DNA from: Helichrysum umbraculigerum
Taxonomy: Eukaryota > Streptophyta > Magnoliopsida > Asterales > Asteraceae
Reading direction: 5' to 3'
Assembly (NCBI GenBank): GCA_949592205.1
Contig: CATIUR010000001.1
Coordinates: forward strand, 335,054,250-335,118,249
DNA: 64,000 nucleotides
Of this stretch, positions 1 through 11,804 are shown piece after piece. Below the pieces are notes generated by a model. It was not told the origin of the DNA. It worked only from the letters and a program-made list of their open reading frames with translations, and ran no database searches. How positions within the stretch are numbered: position 1 is the first letter of the stretch; every line of letters begins with the position of its first letter. The translations under genes were made by a program, and so were the position numbers.

Positions 1-1320
1 TACAAATGTATGGAAGTCGAGGAACGACCGAAGGTAGTCATATTACGAAACGATACAGTATTATGTTTTAATATGATGGCCCCTATTCGACTGTTACTCA
101 GTATAGCGTTAGAAACACTTTAGGTGTAGTACAAATACGTGGAAGCTGCGTAACGACCGAAGGTAGTTATATTACGGACTAATATATATAAAATGAGAAA
201 CCTAGTTTAATTAACCTTTCTAAATAGACTTTTAAACTTCAAATTAATCTACCGCCTTTCCACCAATAAACGTGATTACAACACCTTTTTACGACGTCCA
301 ATTAAAAGGTAGTCAATTATCTGTGTCAATATAATTTGTCAAAGGTATGAAACTATGGAACCTCAAGGCTACATGGGGGATTATCATAGGACAAGACATG
401 GCCAAGGTTTGAAGCGGCGGAACCACTTAAAGTGAGGAACGCTGTGGATAATTAGGGGATTTATTGGGTAGTCTTAAGCAAAGGCTGGTTTAAAGTCATA
501 AATGAACTGTTTTAAATACATGAATCTGTTAGGATGACGAGGAATCGTAATATGATTCAGTAATGTCTAGTACCTTAAGATTTTGTTCCCGTTCATATGA
601 AAGTATCATTAGACCTTAGTTAAGATTTTACTTATTATTCAAAATACTTTGTAATGTTACCATAACCTAGCTCCCGGTGTGACATGCTAATGGGATTTTA
701 ATTAGTAGGGAATCTAGTGTTTACATGCAAGTATTCAAGAATGATAATTAACTAATATCTTTCAAAATAGTTTCTCCAAATATCATCCCATAACTTAATT
801 AACAAAGTCTCAGCAAACACTATCTTTATTTTATCTGCTGTACGTTTTATTTCTATTTCGCTTTTATTTATTTACTTGCCTAAGTTAGTTAATATAAAAA
901 CCAAAACTCCTCCACTATTTTATAAACCCTTCACTAGTTTGAAAGCCCTCATCTGCCACGCCTTAGTTTCAATTCAGTCGGTTTGAAGAACGACTCTAGG
1001 TCATACCTACCACTTGCTTACCCTTAGGATTAGCATCGTTAGGGAAAACTTAGGCCCCGCAATTACAAATATAAAACAACCCACTGCTGGTGCCTGGTTA
1101 GTAATCGTTAACGACACCGACCTGATCGGGCGCCAACATAGTGAAAGCAGTTTAGAATGAACTAGAGTGACACGTGGTCTTGAACTCTATCTCCAACACT
1201 GTATCACGCACAACCTTTTCAGGGTGTAGTTTGTAAGCCCGTGCGTTAATGGCCTTGCGCGTCTATCCCAGTATAGTGAACGCTCTAGAAACCTGCCTCA
1301 ATTTCATAGGAAGCGGCCTC
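1..1320. other. Non-coding, probable retroelement debris
   Basis: No convincing reading frame. Two imperfect direct copies of a segment start at about 1 and 129 (shared core ACGACCGAAGGTAGT). From about 890 to 1130 the sequence looks like a transcribed, non-coding retroelement region, but I cannot assign a family. It lies where the 3' LTR of the neighbouring copia element should be, yet it does not resemble the copia LTR at 5509-6020. Confidence 0.4.
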
Positions 1321-1564
1321 ACTTCCACATTCACATAGGTGAGTTTATCAAGAGTACTCCTGTAGCTAGGTACTCCACTCCAATTAGAGTATAAATCTCA
1401 TTAAGAGCTTCTATTAACTCATCCTACTATAGCTACAGGAATTCATGCTTCAAAGTAATAATAGCATGATCATCCTCATATCACATCATAACTTGTTATT
1501 ACCCATTGAACCTACTTCATGGGATCTCCAGTCTATAGGTCGGGTTACTATCATGTGTGATTCT

Positions 1565-4500
1565 TCATTCAATAGGCATAAGTCCCATTCCTTTAGAGGT
1601 TTTAAAGACTTTCTCTCTAGCTAGTCCTTTCGTCAAAGGATCAGCTAGATTCTCATCGGTGTGTACATGATCCACTCTAACAGCTCCTGTAGAAAGGAAG
1701 TCTCTGATTGTGCTATGTTTTTGTCGTATTTGTCATCTTTTACCGTTGTAATAACGCATCTTAACTTTAGCAATAGCCGCAGTACTATCGCAATGAATCA
1801 ACACAGCCGGTATCGGTTTTTCCCAAAGAGGAATCTCAGCTAACAAACTTCTCAATCAACCTGCTTCTTCACTACCCGTGGCTAATGCTATCATTTCTGA
1901 CTCCATAGTTGATTGAGCTAAAATAGTCAGTTTCTTTGATTTCCAAGAAATGGCTCCACCAGCTATGCTAAAAATATAGCCGCTAGTAGCTTTGGAATCA
2001 TCAGATAATGTATTTCAATCAGCATTGCTATATCCTTCAAGGACAGCGGGAAACTTGTGATAATGTAATCCAAGGTTCATGGTTCGTTTAAGATACCTCA
2101 TAACCCGTTCAATAGCATGCCAATGCTCAACATCGGGTCTACTAGTAAACCTGCATAATAATCCCACGACATAGGCAATGTCGGGTCTTGTACAATCAAT
2201 GGCATATCGAAGGCTGCCAATGATGCTCGCATAATCAGATTGTCTTACACTATCGCCAGTGTTCTTGAACAATTTGACACTTGGATCAAAAGGTGTACAA
2301 GCAGGTTTACAGTTAAAGTAATTATATTTCTTCAAGATCTTCTCAATATAGTGAGATTGATCCAAAGAAATTCCCTTTTCAGACCTGGTGATTTTTATAC
2401 CGAGTATTACATTCGCCTCTCCTAAATCTTTCATGTCAAAGTTCTTACAAAGCAAAGATTTCACATTATTCACAACATGAATATTAGACCCAAAAATCAG
2501 CAAATCATCCACGTATAAGCATATTATAGTACAAATTCCATTTTTAGATTTATAATATATGCACTTGTCACTTTCATTTACACTAAACCCATGTGTAACC
2601 ACAAGATTATCGAATTTTTCATGCCATTGCTTAGGAGCCTGTTTCAAGCCATATAAAGATTTATCTAATTTACACACTTTATGTTCTTGACCAGGAATTA
2701 CAAATCCTTCGGGTTGATCCATATAAATCTCTTCATCCAATTCACCATTTAAAAATGCAGTTCTAACATCCATTTGATGCACAACAAGATCATGTAAAGA
2801 AGCAAGTGCTATAAGAACACGAATAGATGTAATTCAAGTAACGGGTGAGTATGTATCAAAGAAATCAACATTTTCTCTGTGTCTAAACCCTTTTGCAACT
2901 AAACGTGCCTAAAATTTATCAATTGTGCCATCGGGTTTTAATATCTTTTTAAGGACCCATTTACATCCTATTGTTTTGCAACCTGGTGGTAAATCAACTA
3001 GATGCCATGTTTTATTAGACTCAAGTGATTCCATTTCATCATTAATAGCTTCTTGCCACATATCAGCATCTAATGAAGTTAAGGCTTCATGGATACTAGA
3101 TGGATCCTCTTCTAGTGTGTAAACAGAAAAATCAGAACCAAAGTTTTTAGTGATCTTAGGTCTCTTACTCCTTCTAGGTTCAATGTTTAAGCCTTCATTA
3201 CTTTCATTCTCTCTAATTACAGACAAGTTACTAGATGAAGCACCCCCACTATTTCCCGACTTAAAAGGAAACTTATCTTCAAAAAAATCAGCATCATTAG
3301 ACTATATTATGACTCGTGCATTCAGGTCAAAGAATCGGTATGCTTTGCTATTAATAGCATAGCCAATAAACACACATTCATATGCTCTACTAGCTAGTTT
3401 AACTCTTTTTGGATCAGGAATTCTTACATATGCTAAACAGCCCCAAGTTCTAAAGTATGACAGATTTGGAGTTCTATTTTTTTAAAATCTCGTATGGTGA
3501 AGTTTTGCTTTTAGACTTAGGAACTCTATTAAGTACATAACATACTGTTAAAAGTACTTCTCCCCACCAATAAGAAGCAGCCCCGGAATTCAGTAAAATA
3601 GCAACAACTAATTCAGTACACGTTCTATTTTTTCGCTCAGCTTTTCCATTCATTTCAGGTGAGTAAGGTGCTGTTTTTTCATGTATAATTCCACGTGTTC
3701 TATAAAATTCATTAAACGAGCTTGAATTGTATTCGGTTCCTCTATCACTACGAAACCTTTTAATTTTTCTACTAAATTGATTCTCAATTTCAGTAATAAA
3801 AACTTTAAACAAATCAAGAGCATCACTTTTGTTTTTCATCAGATACACCCAAGTATAGTCAGTACAATCATCAATAAAAGTGATAAAATAACGCTTTCCG
3901 TTTCTTGTTAAAGTTCCATCAAGCTCACAAATGTCAGAGTGTATCAATTCTAAGGGCTCAGTTACTTTAGCTACTGATTTATGAGGAGTTTTTGTGATTT
4001 TGGCCTGACTACAGTACTCACACTTTTCAAATTCGTTCAAAGATAGTTTAGGAATTAAACCTAAGCTACTCATGTTTTTAATTAGTCGTTTGTTTACATG
4101 ACAAAGTCTAGCATGCCAGATATCAAAAGTGCACAACATGTAAGCAGAAACATTCACTTTATTGACTTCAACATTCAATTTAAACATACCCTCAGTAGCA
4201 TAAGCTTTTCCTACAAACATTCCATTTTTAGTTAAAGTAAAAATATCAGCCCCCGTAATCTGTGTAAACCCCGCCTTGTTGAGAAGGTAGCCCGAGACCA
4301 GATTCTTCCTTATCTCTGGAGTATGCAAGACATCTTTAAGGATCAAAGTGTTTCCAGAGGTAAACTTTAGTTCAACGTTTCCCATACCAGCAACATTAGT
4401 GGTGTGAGTATCACCCAACAACACTTTCTTATCCTCGGTAGCAGCAGTGTATGTTTTGAACATACTTCGATCATTGCAGACATGGCGCGAAGCAACCGAG

Positions 4501-5508
4501 TCTACCCACCACCCTTCTGATCGACCTATAAGGTTAATCTCAGAAATCATAGCTGCCATTGGCAACTCTTCAGTCAGGTTGGCACCAGGAGTAGTGTTTG
4601 GCCTGTTCCGACACTTGCGTGCCATATGACCCGGTCTGCCACAGTTGAAGCAAAGAAATGGTTCCGAGTCATTCTGTATAGGGGTTTGCTGCTTATTTTG
4701 GTTCCGTTTTGGATTCCAATTCTGATAGTTCCCGCGAGGATGATTGTTGCGGGTTTGGGTCGACTTGCGATTCTGATTCTTGAAGTTTTTCCCATTAGGT
4801 TTCAGAACCGCGTTAGATTTTTTGTTTGTCTTGTTGTTAGTAGAAACGACCAACACTTCCTCTTTCTGGTCTTGTTTACGAGCTTCCTCCTCAATGCGAA
4901 GACGAGTGATCAGACTTTCCAATGAAAATTCTTTTGTTTTGTGCCTGAGAGTATTTTTAAAATCCTTCCACGAAGGGGGTAATTTATCAATAATCACAGC
5001 AATTTGGAATTGTTAAACATACCTTCAGAGATGATTTCATGGGCTATTTTCTGAAGCTCATGGGATTGCACCTCCACTTACTTGTCATCAGTCATAGAGA
5101 ATTTAAGATAGCGGCTCACAATATACTTCTTTGTTCCAGCCTCTTCAGTGTCGTACTTTTTCTGCAAAGCCTCCCATAGTTTTTGAGCAGTCAAATCATC
5201 AGAATTGTAGTAGTCATAGAGATCATTTGACAGCCCATTAAGAATGAAATTCTTGCACAGAAAATCATTCTCAACCCATGTTTCTAAAGCCTTAGTTTGT
5301 TTCTCCTTCTCTGCTTATTCTGAAGACTCAGCAACATTAGGCTTTTCGGTTGTCAAAACCGAGTTAACCTTCTTCATGGTAAGAAAGAACAACATCTTTT
5401 GCTTCCATCGCTTGAAGTGAATACCCTCAAAGCGAAATGGCTTATTGAGATCAAGAGTAGCAACACCAGAAATTTCAAGACATGGTTGAAATTCGAACGT
5501 CTTAAAAT
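1565..5508 (-). pseudogene. Degenerate Ty1/copia gag-pol
   Basis: Minus-strand relic of a copia polyprotein. From the 5' side: a UBN2-type gag core; a CCHC zinc knuckle (CFNCGRPGHMARKC, near 4630-4670); a protease reading DSVAS where copia proteases normally have DSGAS; GAG-pre-integrase and integrase core with HSDIC, RSDRGTEY and NGKAERKN holding the D, D and E; then reverse transcriptase with MDVRTAFLNG and the YVDD box (LYVDDLLIFG, near 2510). The frame resumes through an RNase H tail ending KGMGLMPIE, followed by TGA at 1565-1567. Breaks include in-frame stops at 2834-2836, 2909-2911, 3302-3304 and one near 5315, a one-base shift in a seven-T run at 3477-3483, and further breaks near 5010-5080. 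No functional protein is possible. Copia assignment rests on integrase lying upstream of reverse transcriptase. Confidence 0.9.
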
Positions 5509-6020
5509 TGTTGGAGCAAGATATAACCAGTAACAAGATAACCGAAGAACTTCTGGGTTGAGTCGCGGACAAGGTCGCTTTCTTTAAGACGTTTGAGGCA
5601 CTGCTCGGAGTTGTGCTAGCAGACTATCAACCTCGAAGCCCCCATGATAAAACAGCCCAGTTCCAACTGTGTGAATCTCTACTGCACAATAGAGACTCGA
5701 AAGAACTACACCCTTATTACTGCTAGGAAATTTCAGGAAGAATTTTGATGTGAAAACTATAAGAGAGATGTGTTTTTCTTCATAGCTTGAACCTGGTTTA
5801 TATAGAAGAAGATACAGCCGTTGTGGGCTAACAGAATGAGAAAATTCTGATCTAAACGTGGGTTAAACTAGGTCATGGGGAGAAAAATCATGAGAGGATC
5901 ATGACTACTTAGTCATTGTGGAACAATTCATAGATAAGAGATAACTCTTTCAAAATTCTGATTCTATTTAATTTATTTGAACTTAAATTATTTTTAATAA
6001 TTCACAATACAGTTCCAACA
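5509..6020 (-). repeat. Copia 5' LTR
   Basis: A 512-bp segment bounded by a terminal inverted repeat: TGTTGGAG at 5509 and TTCCAACA ending at 6020. On the minus strand it contains a TATA-like CTATATAAACC (near 5795-5810), and the gag core follows at once, as expected for a 5' LTR. No second copy is visible to the left within the window. No standard tRNA-iMet primer site is recognisable inside it, so the inner boundary is less certain than the outer. Solo LTR 1 was inserted in its last five bases. Confidence 0.65.
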
Positions 6021-7334
6021 TGTCGCACCCCCAATTTCGGGTTGCGGAAGCGAATCGGGTCGGGGCGCGACTAATTACATATCAAGCACAAAGGTATAAT
6101 GAACGACTCTATATGCTTCGTTTTACAACTTGTATTGATAAAATCAAAGTTTACATCAAAAATATAGTTACATTAGCTCGGTTGAAATTGAGAGATTTAA
6201 GTACATAATTAATCTATACAAAATATAATAATGCAGCTAAATCTCTGATTGTTTGCATGCTGACTCGAGCTAATGATTCCTGCTTGGGCAGTCCAACCTA
6301 CTACTGTGTACCTGTGATACATGCTAAAATGGCTCAACGAAACGCTGGTGAGCTCACAGGTTTGTATGTCAACACATATTTGTATGAACCGCAAGATTTA
6401 TAATTGAATTTAAAATGCAATTAAGCAAAATTAAAGTTATACAGCCATGAGCACATAGTCTGAGCTTAACTTGAGTGTCAGGTCCAATTAAGGAAACCTA
6501 ACTGAGGTGCCTCCTACGAGTGCCTAATCCACACTCGTCTTCCCAAATGCTAATACGTCCGTTTGACCAGTTAGTGCGTGCTAACCCAGACGAGGATTGT
6601 CAATCCTATATGATATCATATACTAACATTCACGCTACTACGTATTACCAGACTATGCTATGGAGGGCTTTAAATTGATTAGTTGAAGTAACTCATGTAG
6701 TATTTGATTTGGTTTGTACTTGCGTTCAACTTGTAAAATAAAACGAGCAATAATATCACACCCCTGATTGAAAAGCAGTAAAATAGGGGCCATGAGACTC
6801 ACATGAGTTTTGAATTGTTTAAACAACTAAGCTTGATTTGACTTGACGAGTATTGATGTCCGAAGACTTGTAACCTGAGTGTGTTCATGACATGCGATGG
6901 TTATTAATTGTACAAGTATCTCGAAAGACTACCTTTGTAATCGTTTGTTCAACTATGATGTCCAAATTACCCTGATTTGGTTGGTTTGATTGTCCAAATT
7001 ATTATGATTCGGTTGATTAACTTGTCCAGATTACTACGACCTGGTTGATTGAATTGTATATTTGAAAACGTGTGCGGCCCGTTGGTTACGGTTTGTGAGG
7101 ATAATAATAATAGTCTTTGAATTCATTTCATTGTACTTCATAAAGTAGGAAATTGGGTCCGGGGGCAGCGCCCCTGGTTAGCGGGGTTCCAGGGGTGGCA
7201 ACCCCTTGCGGGGTCCAAGGGGCTGGCCCCTGGTTGGTGAAAAACGCATCTGGGATTTGAATTTGGATAAAATCAAGTGATAAATTTCAGTCCTCGACAC
7301 TTAGTAAAATCTGAGTTTTCTAGGTTCTGTCATC

Positions 7335-7613
7335 TGCGACATTGTATGCGACGTAGGTTGTTACGTCGCAGTTCATGACTGCGACATTGATCGTAGCGTC
7401 GCTATGCGCGACATCCGCAATTTAATGCGACGTTGGGGGTTGCGTCGCTATATGCGACATTGTTGGTTCTTGCGACGTAAAGGTCTGTGTCGCTATGTGC
7501 GACGTTAGCCATTTAAGGCGACATTGAAACTGATGTCGCACCATGCGTCATCGTGAGGTATGTTGCGACATTGAGGCTGATGTCGCAATGTCGCTGGGAC
7601 AGATGCGACATCG
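7335..7613. repeat. Array of GCGACA / TGTCGC dyads in solo LTR 1
   Basis: About a dozen copies of GCGAC(A/G)T and its inverse (A/G)TGTCGC or ACGTCGC alternate every 15-30 bp, so adjacent copies can pair as hairpins. Spacer sequences differ. It is not a simple tandem repeat because the orientation alternates. Confidence 0.85.
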
Positions 7614-8443
7614 GCGTCTGATCAGGTTCCGGTGGCCGGAAAAACGGCCGGACGACTTCCATTTGGTCCGAAACTTTTACCCAACCCATATATGGACATT
7701 TTAAACATATATAAACGACAAACATGTAAAAATGAGTGAAATCGGAGAGTTTCGGGTTTTTGTCGGAAATTTACGCGGTGTCGAAATGAAATTTCGAAAA
7801 GATGAAGTTGTAGATCGTTGCGAGGTGAACCTTTTTCTCCAAAAAGCTTGATGATTTGAGGTTGTTTTAGTGTGTTATTTTGTGATTTTTGTTGATTTTG
7901 GTGTGGTTTAGTTTAGAGAGAAAATGAAAGAGAGAGAGAGAGAGAGAGAAAAGTTGTGGGAAATGAGAAAAAGAAATGGGGTTTGACCCCTTTTCTTGGC
8001 TGATCGGTGGGGGCCCACCGGAGTGTGGGTCTCCACTTCATTCGTTCCGTGTTTGTGCTCCGTGCGGTGTTCAATTTTCCCGATTGTTTAAACGTTTAAA
8101 TAATTTTACGTATGTTTAATTACAAGCTTTTAAAATACGAATATTTACCCAATATTTTGTTGAAGTATTTTATTAAATACTAAATTATTGAGTTATAACA
8201 ATTTATAACTTAAATTAGTTTTCGCGTTAAATATTATAATTCGCGTAAACGTTTGTTTGCACGATACAAAATAAATATGAAATATTATCAAAATAATATT
8301 TTTGATATAAATGTGCTATTAAATAATGTTACATTATTTAATAAAATTATTCACCAACGTCCGTATTTAATTGAACCGAATTACATTCGATTTGAAACTT
8401 GTACGATTTAATCAAATCACATAATACTTGTATATATTCAACA

Positions 8444-8535
<92 letters not shown>
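8444..8535. repeat. (AT)n microsatellite
   Basis: About 92 bp of alternating A and T with one G interruption, inside solo LTR 1. The reading frame across it is an artefact. Confidence 0.98.
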
Positions 8536-8537
<2 letters not shown>

Positions 8538-8635
8538 ATTGATACATTAATTAGCCTAACACAAAACTAATTACATGTATTAACAGTTGATTAGGCACTA
8601 ATTACTAGTCCTAATTTGACGGGTGTCACACAACA

Positions 8636-9374
8636 GTATATTATTGTTTCTACATCCTAACAACAAGCTGACATGAACAAACTAATCTATTGCCTCGGTG
8701 GTGCTGCTAATAAACTATCCTTATCATGGCGTTAGCCTAAGATTCTCAAAATACGGAAAAATGAAACCGTTTAAAGGCAACATGTACTTAGATATGAGAG
8801 ATTTAATTTGCCTACACCCTCGAACGATAGAATCTCTCACAACGTTCGATATATCTCATACAAGATAATTATAGCAAGTAACCTGATTACACTGCCTCAA
8901 AATCACAAGTTCAATCCGAAGCATACATACAAAAAGCCGAACCAGAAATTGAAACCAAATAAAGCCATCAAAAATACAATATATTAAATCTTACTTGAAA
9001 GCTAAAAAGTCAACATTTGAGTTTCTGGAGCCCATAAAAGGTTGCCCATAAACTGTACTGGGGCGAATCATGGAAGTTAACATGTACTTAACTAGTTTGT
9101 GCTTTTAATGCTACACATCACAAAAACCTTTCAGATTCAACTGTAAGTTTCCATGTGGCACAAAAACCGAATTTAACTGCAGAAAAACATCACACCTGGG
9201 GCCAAGAACCAGAGGATCTCCCTTCAATTAACTGAGAAAGCAAAATGGATTTAAAATCCGCGTTTAGTAGGGAATTCAGAGCAATGGCAAACATTAATTA
9301 AAGAAAAAAAAAGTCAGATATCACAAGTAACTACCTAGTCCTGATCAAACTATTAAACCCGACCTATATAGAGA
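8636..9374. other. Intergenic, nothing recognised
   Basis: AT-rich sequence right of solo LTR 1. No coding similarity or terminal repeat was recognised. Confidence 0.6.
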
Positions 9375-9396
9375 GGGGGGGGGGGGGGGGGGGGGG
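9375..9396. repeat. Homopolymer of 22 G
   Basis: An uninterrupted run of G directly abuts the left end of the SINE. Its length may be imprecise because such runs sequence poorly. Confidence 0.9.
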
Positions 9397-9659
9397 CACT
9401 TGAGACCTGGCTCACGTGGTAGAGCTATCAGGCATTTATGCTGCAGGTACAGGGTTCAAACCCTACTCGGTGCATGAAAATCCCTTGGGCCTTTGGGCTC
9501 CGGGGTGAGGAGTTTTACCCACTTCGGCAACAGGATCTGTCGGCACTTGGGCCGGGGACGAAGCTGGGCTTTCTTCTCGAGGGTGCATTATGGTGAGATG
9601 ATCGGGTGGGCCTAAGTGGCCCGTCAGTGATTCCAAACTGCCTTTCAAAAAAAAAAAAA
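9397..9659 (+). mobile_element. tRNA-derived SINE
   Basis: A 263-bp element has the structure of a plant SINE. A tRNA-like head carries an A box (TGGCTCACGTGG, 9408-9419) and a near-perfect B box (GGTTCAAACCC, 9453-9463) 33 bp downstream, which together form an RNA polymerase III internal promoter. An unrelated GC-rich body follows, ending in a 13-A tail at 9647-9659. It would depend on LINE-encoded proteins for movement. No clear target duplication is visible, partly because the left flank is a G run. The small minus-strand frame inside it is not a gene. Confidence 0.85.
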
Positions 9660-10465
9660 GAAGATATGCATCCTCTAAGTCAAACTACTAATCATAATGT
9701 TAATCCAGAAGTTATATACTTCGTGTCAAGTACATAGAATATCATTAATACTAATCTGACGAACAAAATAACATGAAAAAAACTAACAGGTGTCATATCA
9801 ATGAACTCATGTTCTCAGAAACTTAGAACCTAGATATCTCATTTCAAACTGTAAAGGGAAGGACGGATATAATAGAGGCAAAAGAACAAATAGGATTGAA
9901 AATCAATTTGAAGATTGAGTCCTCTTGATCAACTTAACTAAAACTTGACAGAAGTAAATACCTATACAGATGCATGACAAGAAGCTTAATAGTCTTATAA
10001 ACGTGGTTTGATGGGTTGGTAACATAAATCTCTCGATCATACAAAGACACATTGTTATGATCCATGTTTACCACGATTATTAATATCTATAATACTATTC
10101 TAATATACCAATGACAATTAAACACATATGGGGGTTTGGTTCTATCTAGCTTTTTCATTTATACATGGATATATAACACTGAATTCTGTTGAGGTTTCAG
10201 CTTACAGGAAAGTAAAAGTAATCAAGCACATATGATCTCATTTAAGTAATAAAGCTGATCTCATTATGATACTGGTTCCGAATATGTAATTTTTATAATT
10301 TATGGATATATGGTTTGTGAGATATTTATACTTGGGTTAAAGTGGAAGTAAGTTTTGTAGAGAAATGGAGCAAATCTATTGGTTTTCTCATTCACTACTT
10401 TTTTGGCATTCTTATTTGAACCCACCTCTTAGAATGTAATAGTCTATGTATTATTTTATATAAAT
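9660..10465. other. Intergenic, nothing recognised
   Basis: AT-rich sequence between the SINE and a Helitron-like end. No gene, structural RNA or terminal repeat was recognised. Confidence 0.6.
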
Positions 10466-10491
10466 ATAGTTAAGGACCCGCGACAACGCGG
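10466..10491 (-). mobile_element. Degenerate Helitron-like 3' terminus
   Basis: On the minus strand a GC hairpin (CCGCG TTGT CGCGG, 10478-10491) precedes CCTTAACTAT. The layout is that of a Helitron 3' end, but the last bases read CTAT rather than CTAG/CTAA. Sequence about 250 bp inside it (10738-10757, GAAATGTATTTTCATATGCC) recurs 270 bp inside the terminus at 35173, so the two belong to one family. The element body would extend to the right; its 5' end was not found. Confidence 0.5.
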
Positions 10492-11804
10492 ACTTTGATA
10501 TTTTTGTGTTTAATATTATGTTTTAAGTCAAATGATGTTTTGAATTTTTTATCCTATTTTTAGAATATAATATTAAGCTAATTTTGACATAAATTTTCAT
10601 ATTGAATTATTTAATATAAAATTATATTGTAACATTTATTTTTTAAGAATAAAATGTAATGCGAGCTACAACATTTGTAAATTTTACAATTAAAAATTTG
10701 AAATTCTAAGACAAAAAGAGTACATCAATTATTGCGTGAAATGTATTTTCATATGCCAAATAGTAACAAATTCTAGGTCAATATCCGTTGGACTTTAATA
10801 CAGATGGTTGTTCATTAGTATTTATATATTTTTAATGACCTGATACTTAATTTGTTATGACGAATTCATTAGCTTGCATTACTATAATTCATAGGACATT
10901 TGAAGTTGTAAATTTAAGAAGTCAAATTTAAACTAATATAGTAATTGTTAGATTAACATATAGAATTAAGCATGTAGTTATACTACATGAATTTAAATTA
11001 AATGCTTACCTTTTAATTTAGGTATGTCAACAAATTTGTGATTCGTTTATAAATCTTTTAGATTGTATGAAATTCATAATTTAAATCATGTGAGGGGATT
11101 AAATTAGAATCTGTACATAAATTCAACGCAACTAATAAAAAAGTTTGGTTTAGAAGGTGTATATAACTGCACACTCGAATTTAGATTGAGGCAAAACTGT
11201 TTTTGCCATATGTTTGATTAATGTCACAAGATTAATCTATTAGTAGCAATTAGAAACTTCAGCATATTACACAAGTAGACAACTACTTATAAAATATCAA
11301 GACTTTGAAAACGTACTCATCCATTTACATATTATAGTCTTATACTGTACTATACATATACACAACAATAAAATATCAAAACTTTAAAAACCTACTCATT
11401 CAACTCTTCGTTTCTTCATCTGGGTGCACCATAACCATAAACAATATCATGAGTATCCAAAAGTTAAAACTAAGACATGAAAAGAAAAGAACTTAGTTAT
11501 CGTATAATTAAGTAGATCAACTGGGTCAAAAGTTATCCACATATGTTACATGTAATATTTAACATAAGTTAGTGTAAGATATATTTTTAGAGAATTAGAG
11601 GTAGCAATCTCAACCTCCAAACTCAAATTTATCCATACTAACATGACCCGTCCATTTTATTACAACTTAAAATTTTTAAATGCAGTCCTCTTCAATTTAC
11701 CAAATCATAACTACAGCCCTCGATATTTGACTGATTATGCAACCCACCCATTTTGCCACCGGTATCTAGTACTATTATTTAACCACAATAAAAACTAAAT
11801 GTAC
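10492..11804. other. AT-rich, probable Helitron body
   Basis: No coding content. A degenerate direct repeat (core AAAATATCAA, starting near 11293 and 11371) is present. The relation to the Helitron-like end at 10466 is inferred from the sequence shared with 35468-35487. Confidence 0.4.

Larger units (their letters stand above)
6016..8635 (-). mobile_element. Solo LTR 1 of a Ty3/gypsy chromovirus
   Basis: A 2,610-bp LTR (6021-8630) begins TGTCGCACCCCC and ends GGGTGTCACA on the plus strand. It is flanked by the perfect 5-bp duplication CAACA at 6016-6020 and 8631-8635. No internal region is present, so this is a solo LTR left by LTR-LTR recombination. It is read on the minus strand because the ends match the nested element's LTR in reverse complement (TGTGACACCCGTC...GGGGGTGCGACA). 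Features inside: an (AT)n tract at 8444-8535, a GA-rich tract at 7925-7950, a dyad array at 7335-7613, a GC-rich block at 7156-7232 and a conserved block at 7069-7115 shared with the other two related LTRs. Confidence 0.93.

Noticed and set aside
7335..7613. Restriction or bacterial-type operator cluster
   Set aside because: Location inside a plant LTR with matching copies in another LTR explains it as an element-internal array.
8347..8547. 66-residue minus-strand frame
   Set aside because: It is a translation of the (AT)n microsatellite (Ile-Tyr repeats).
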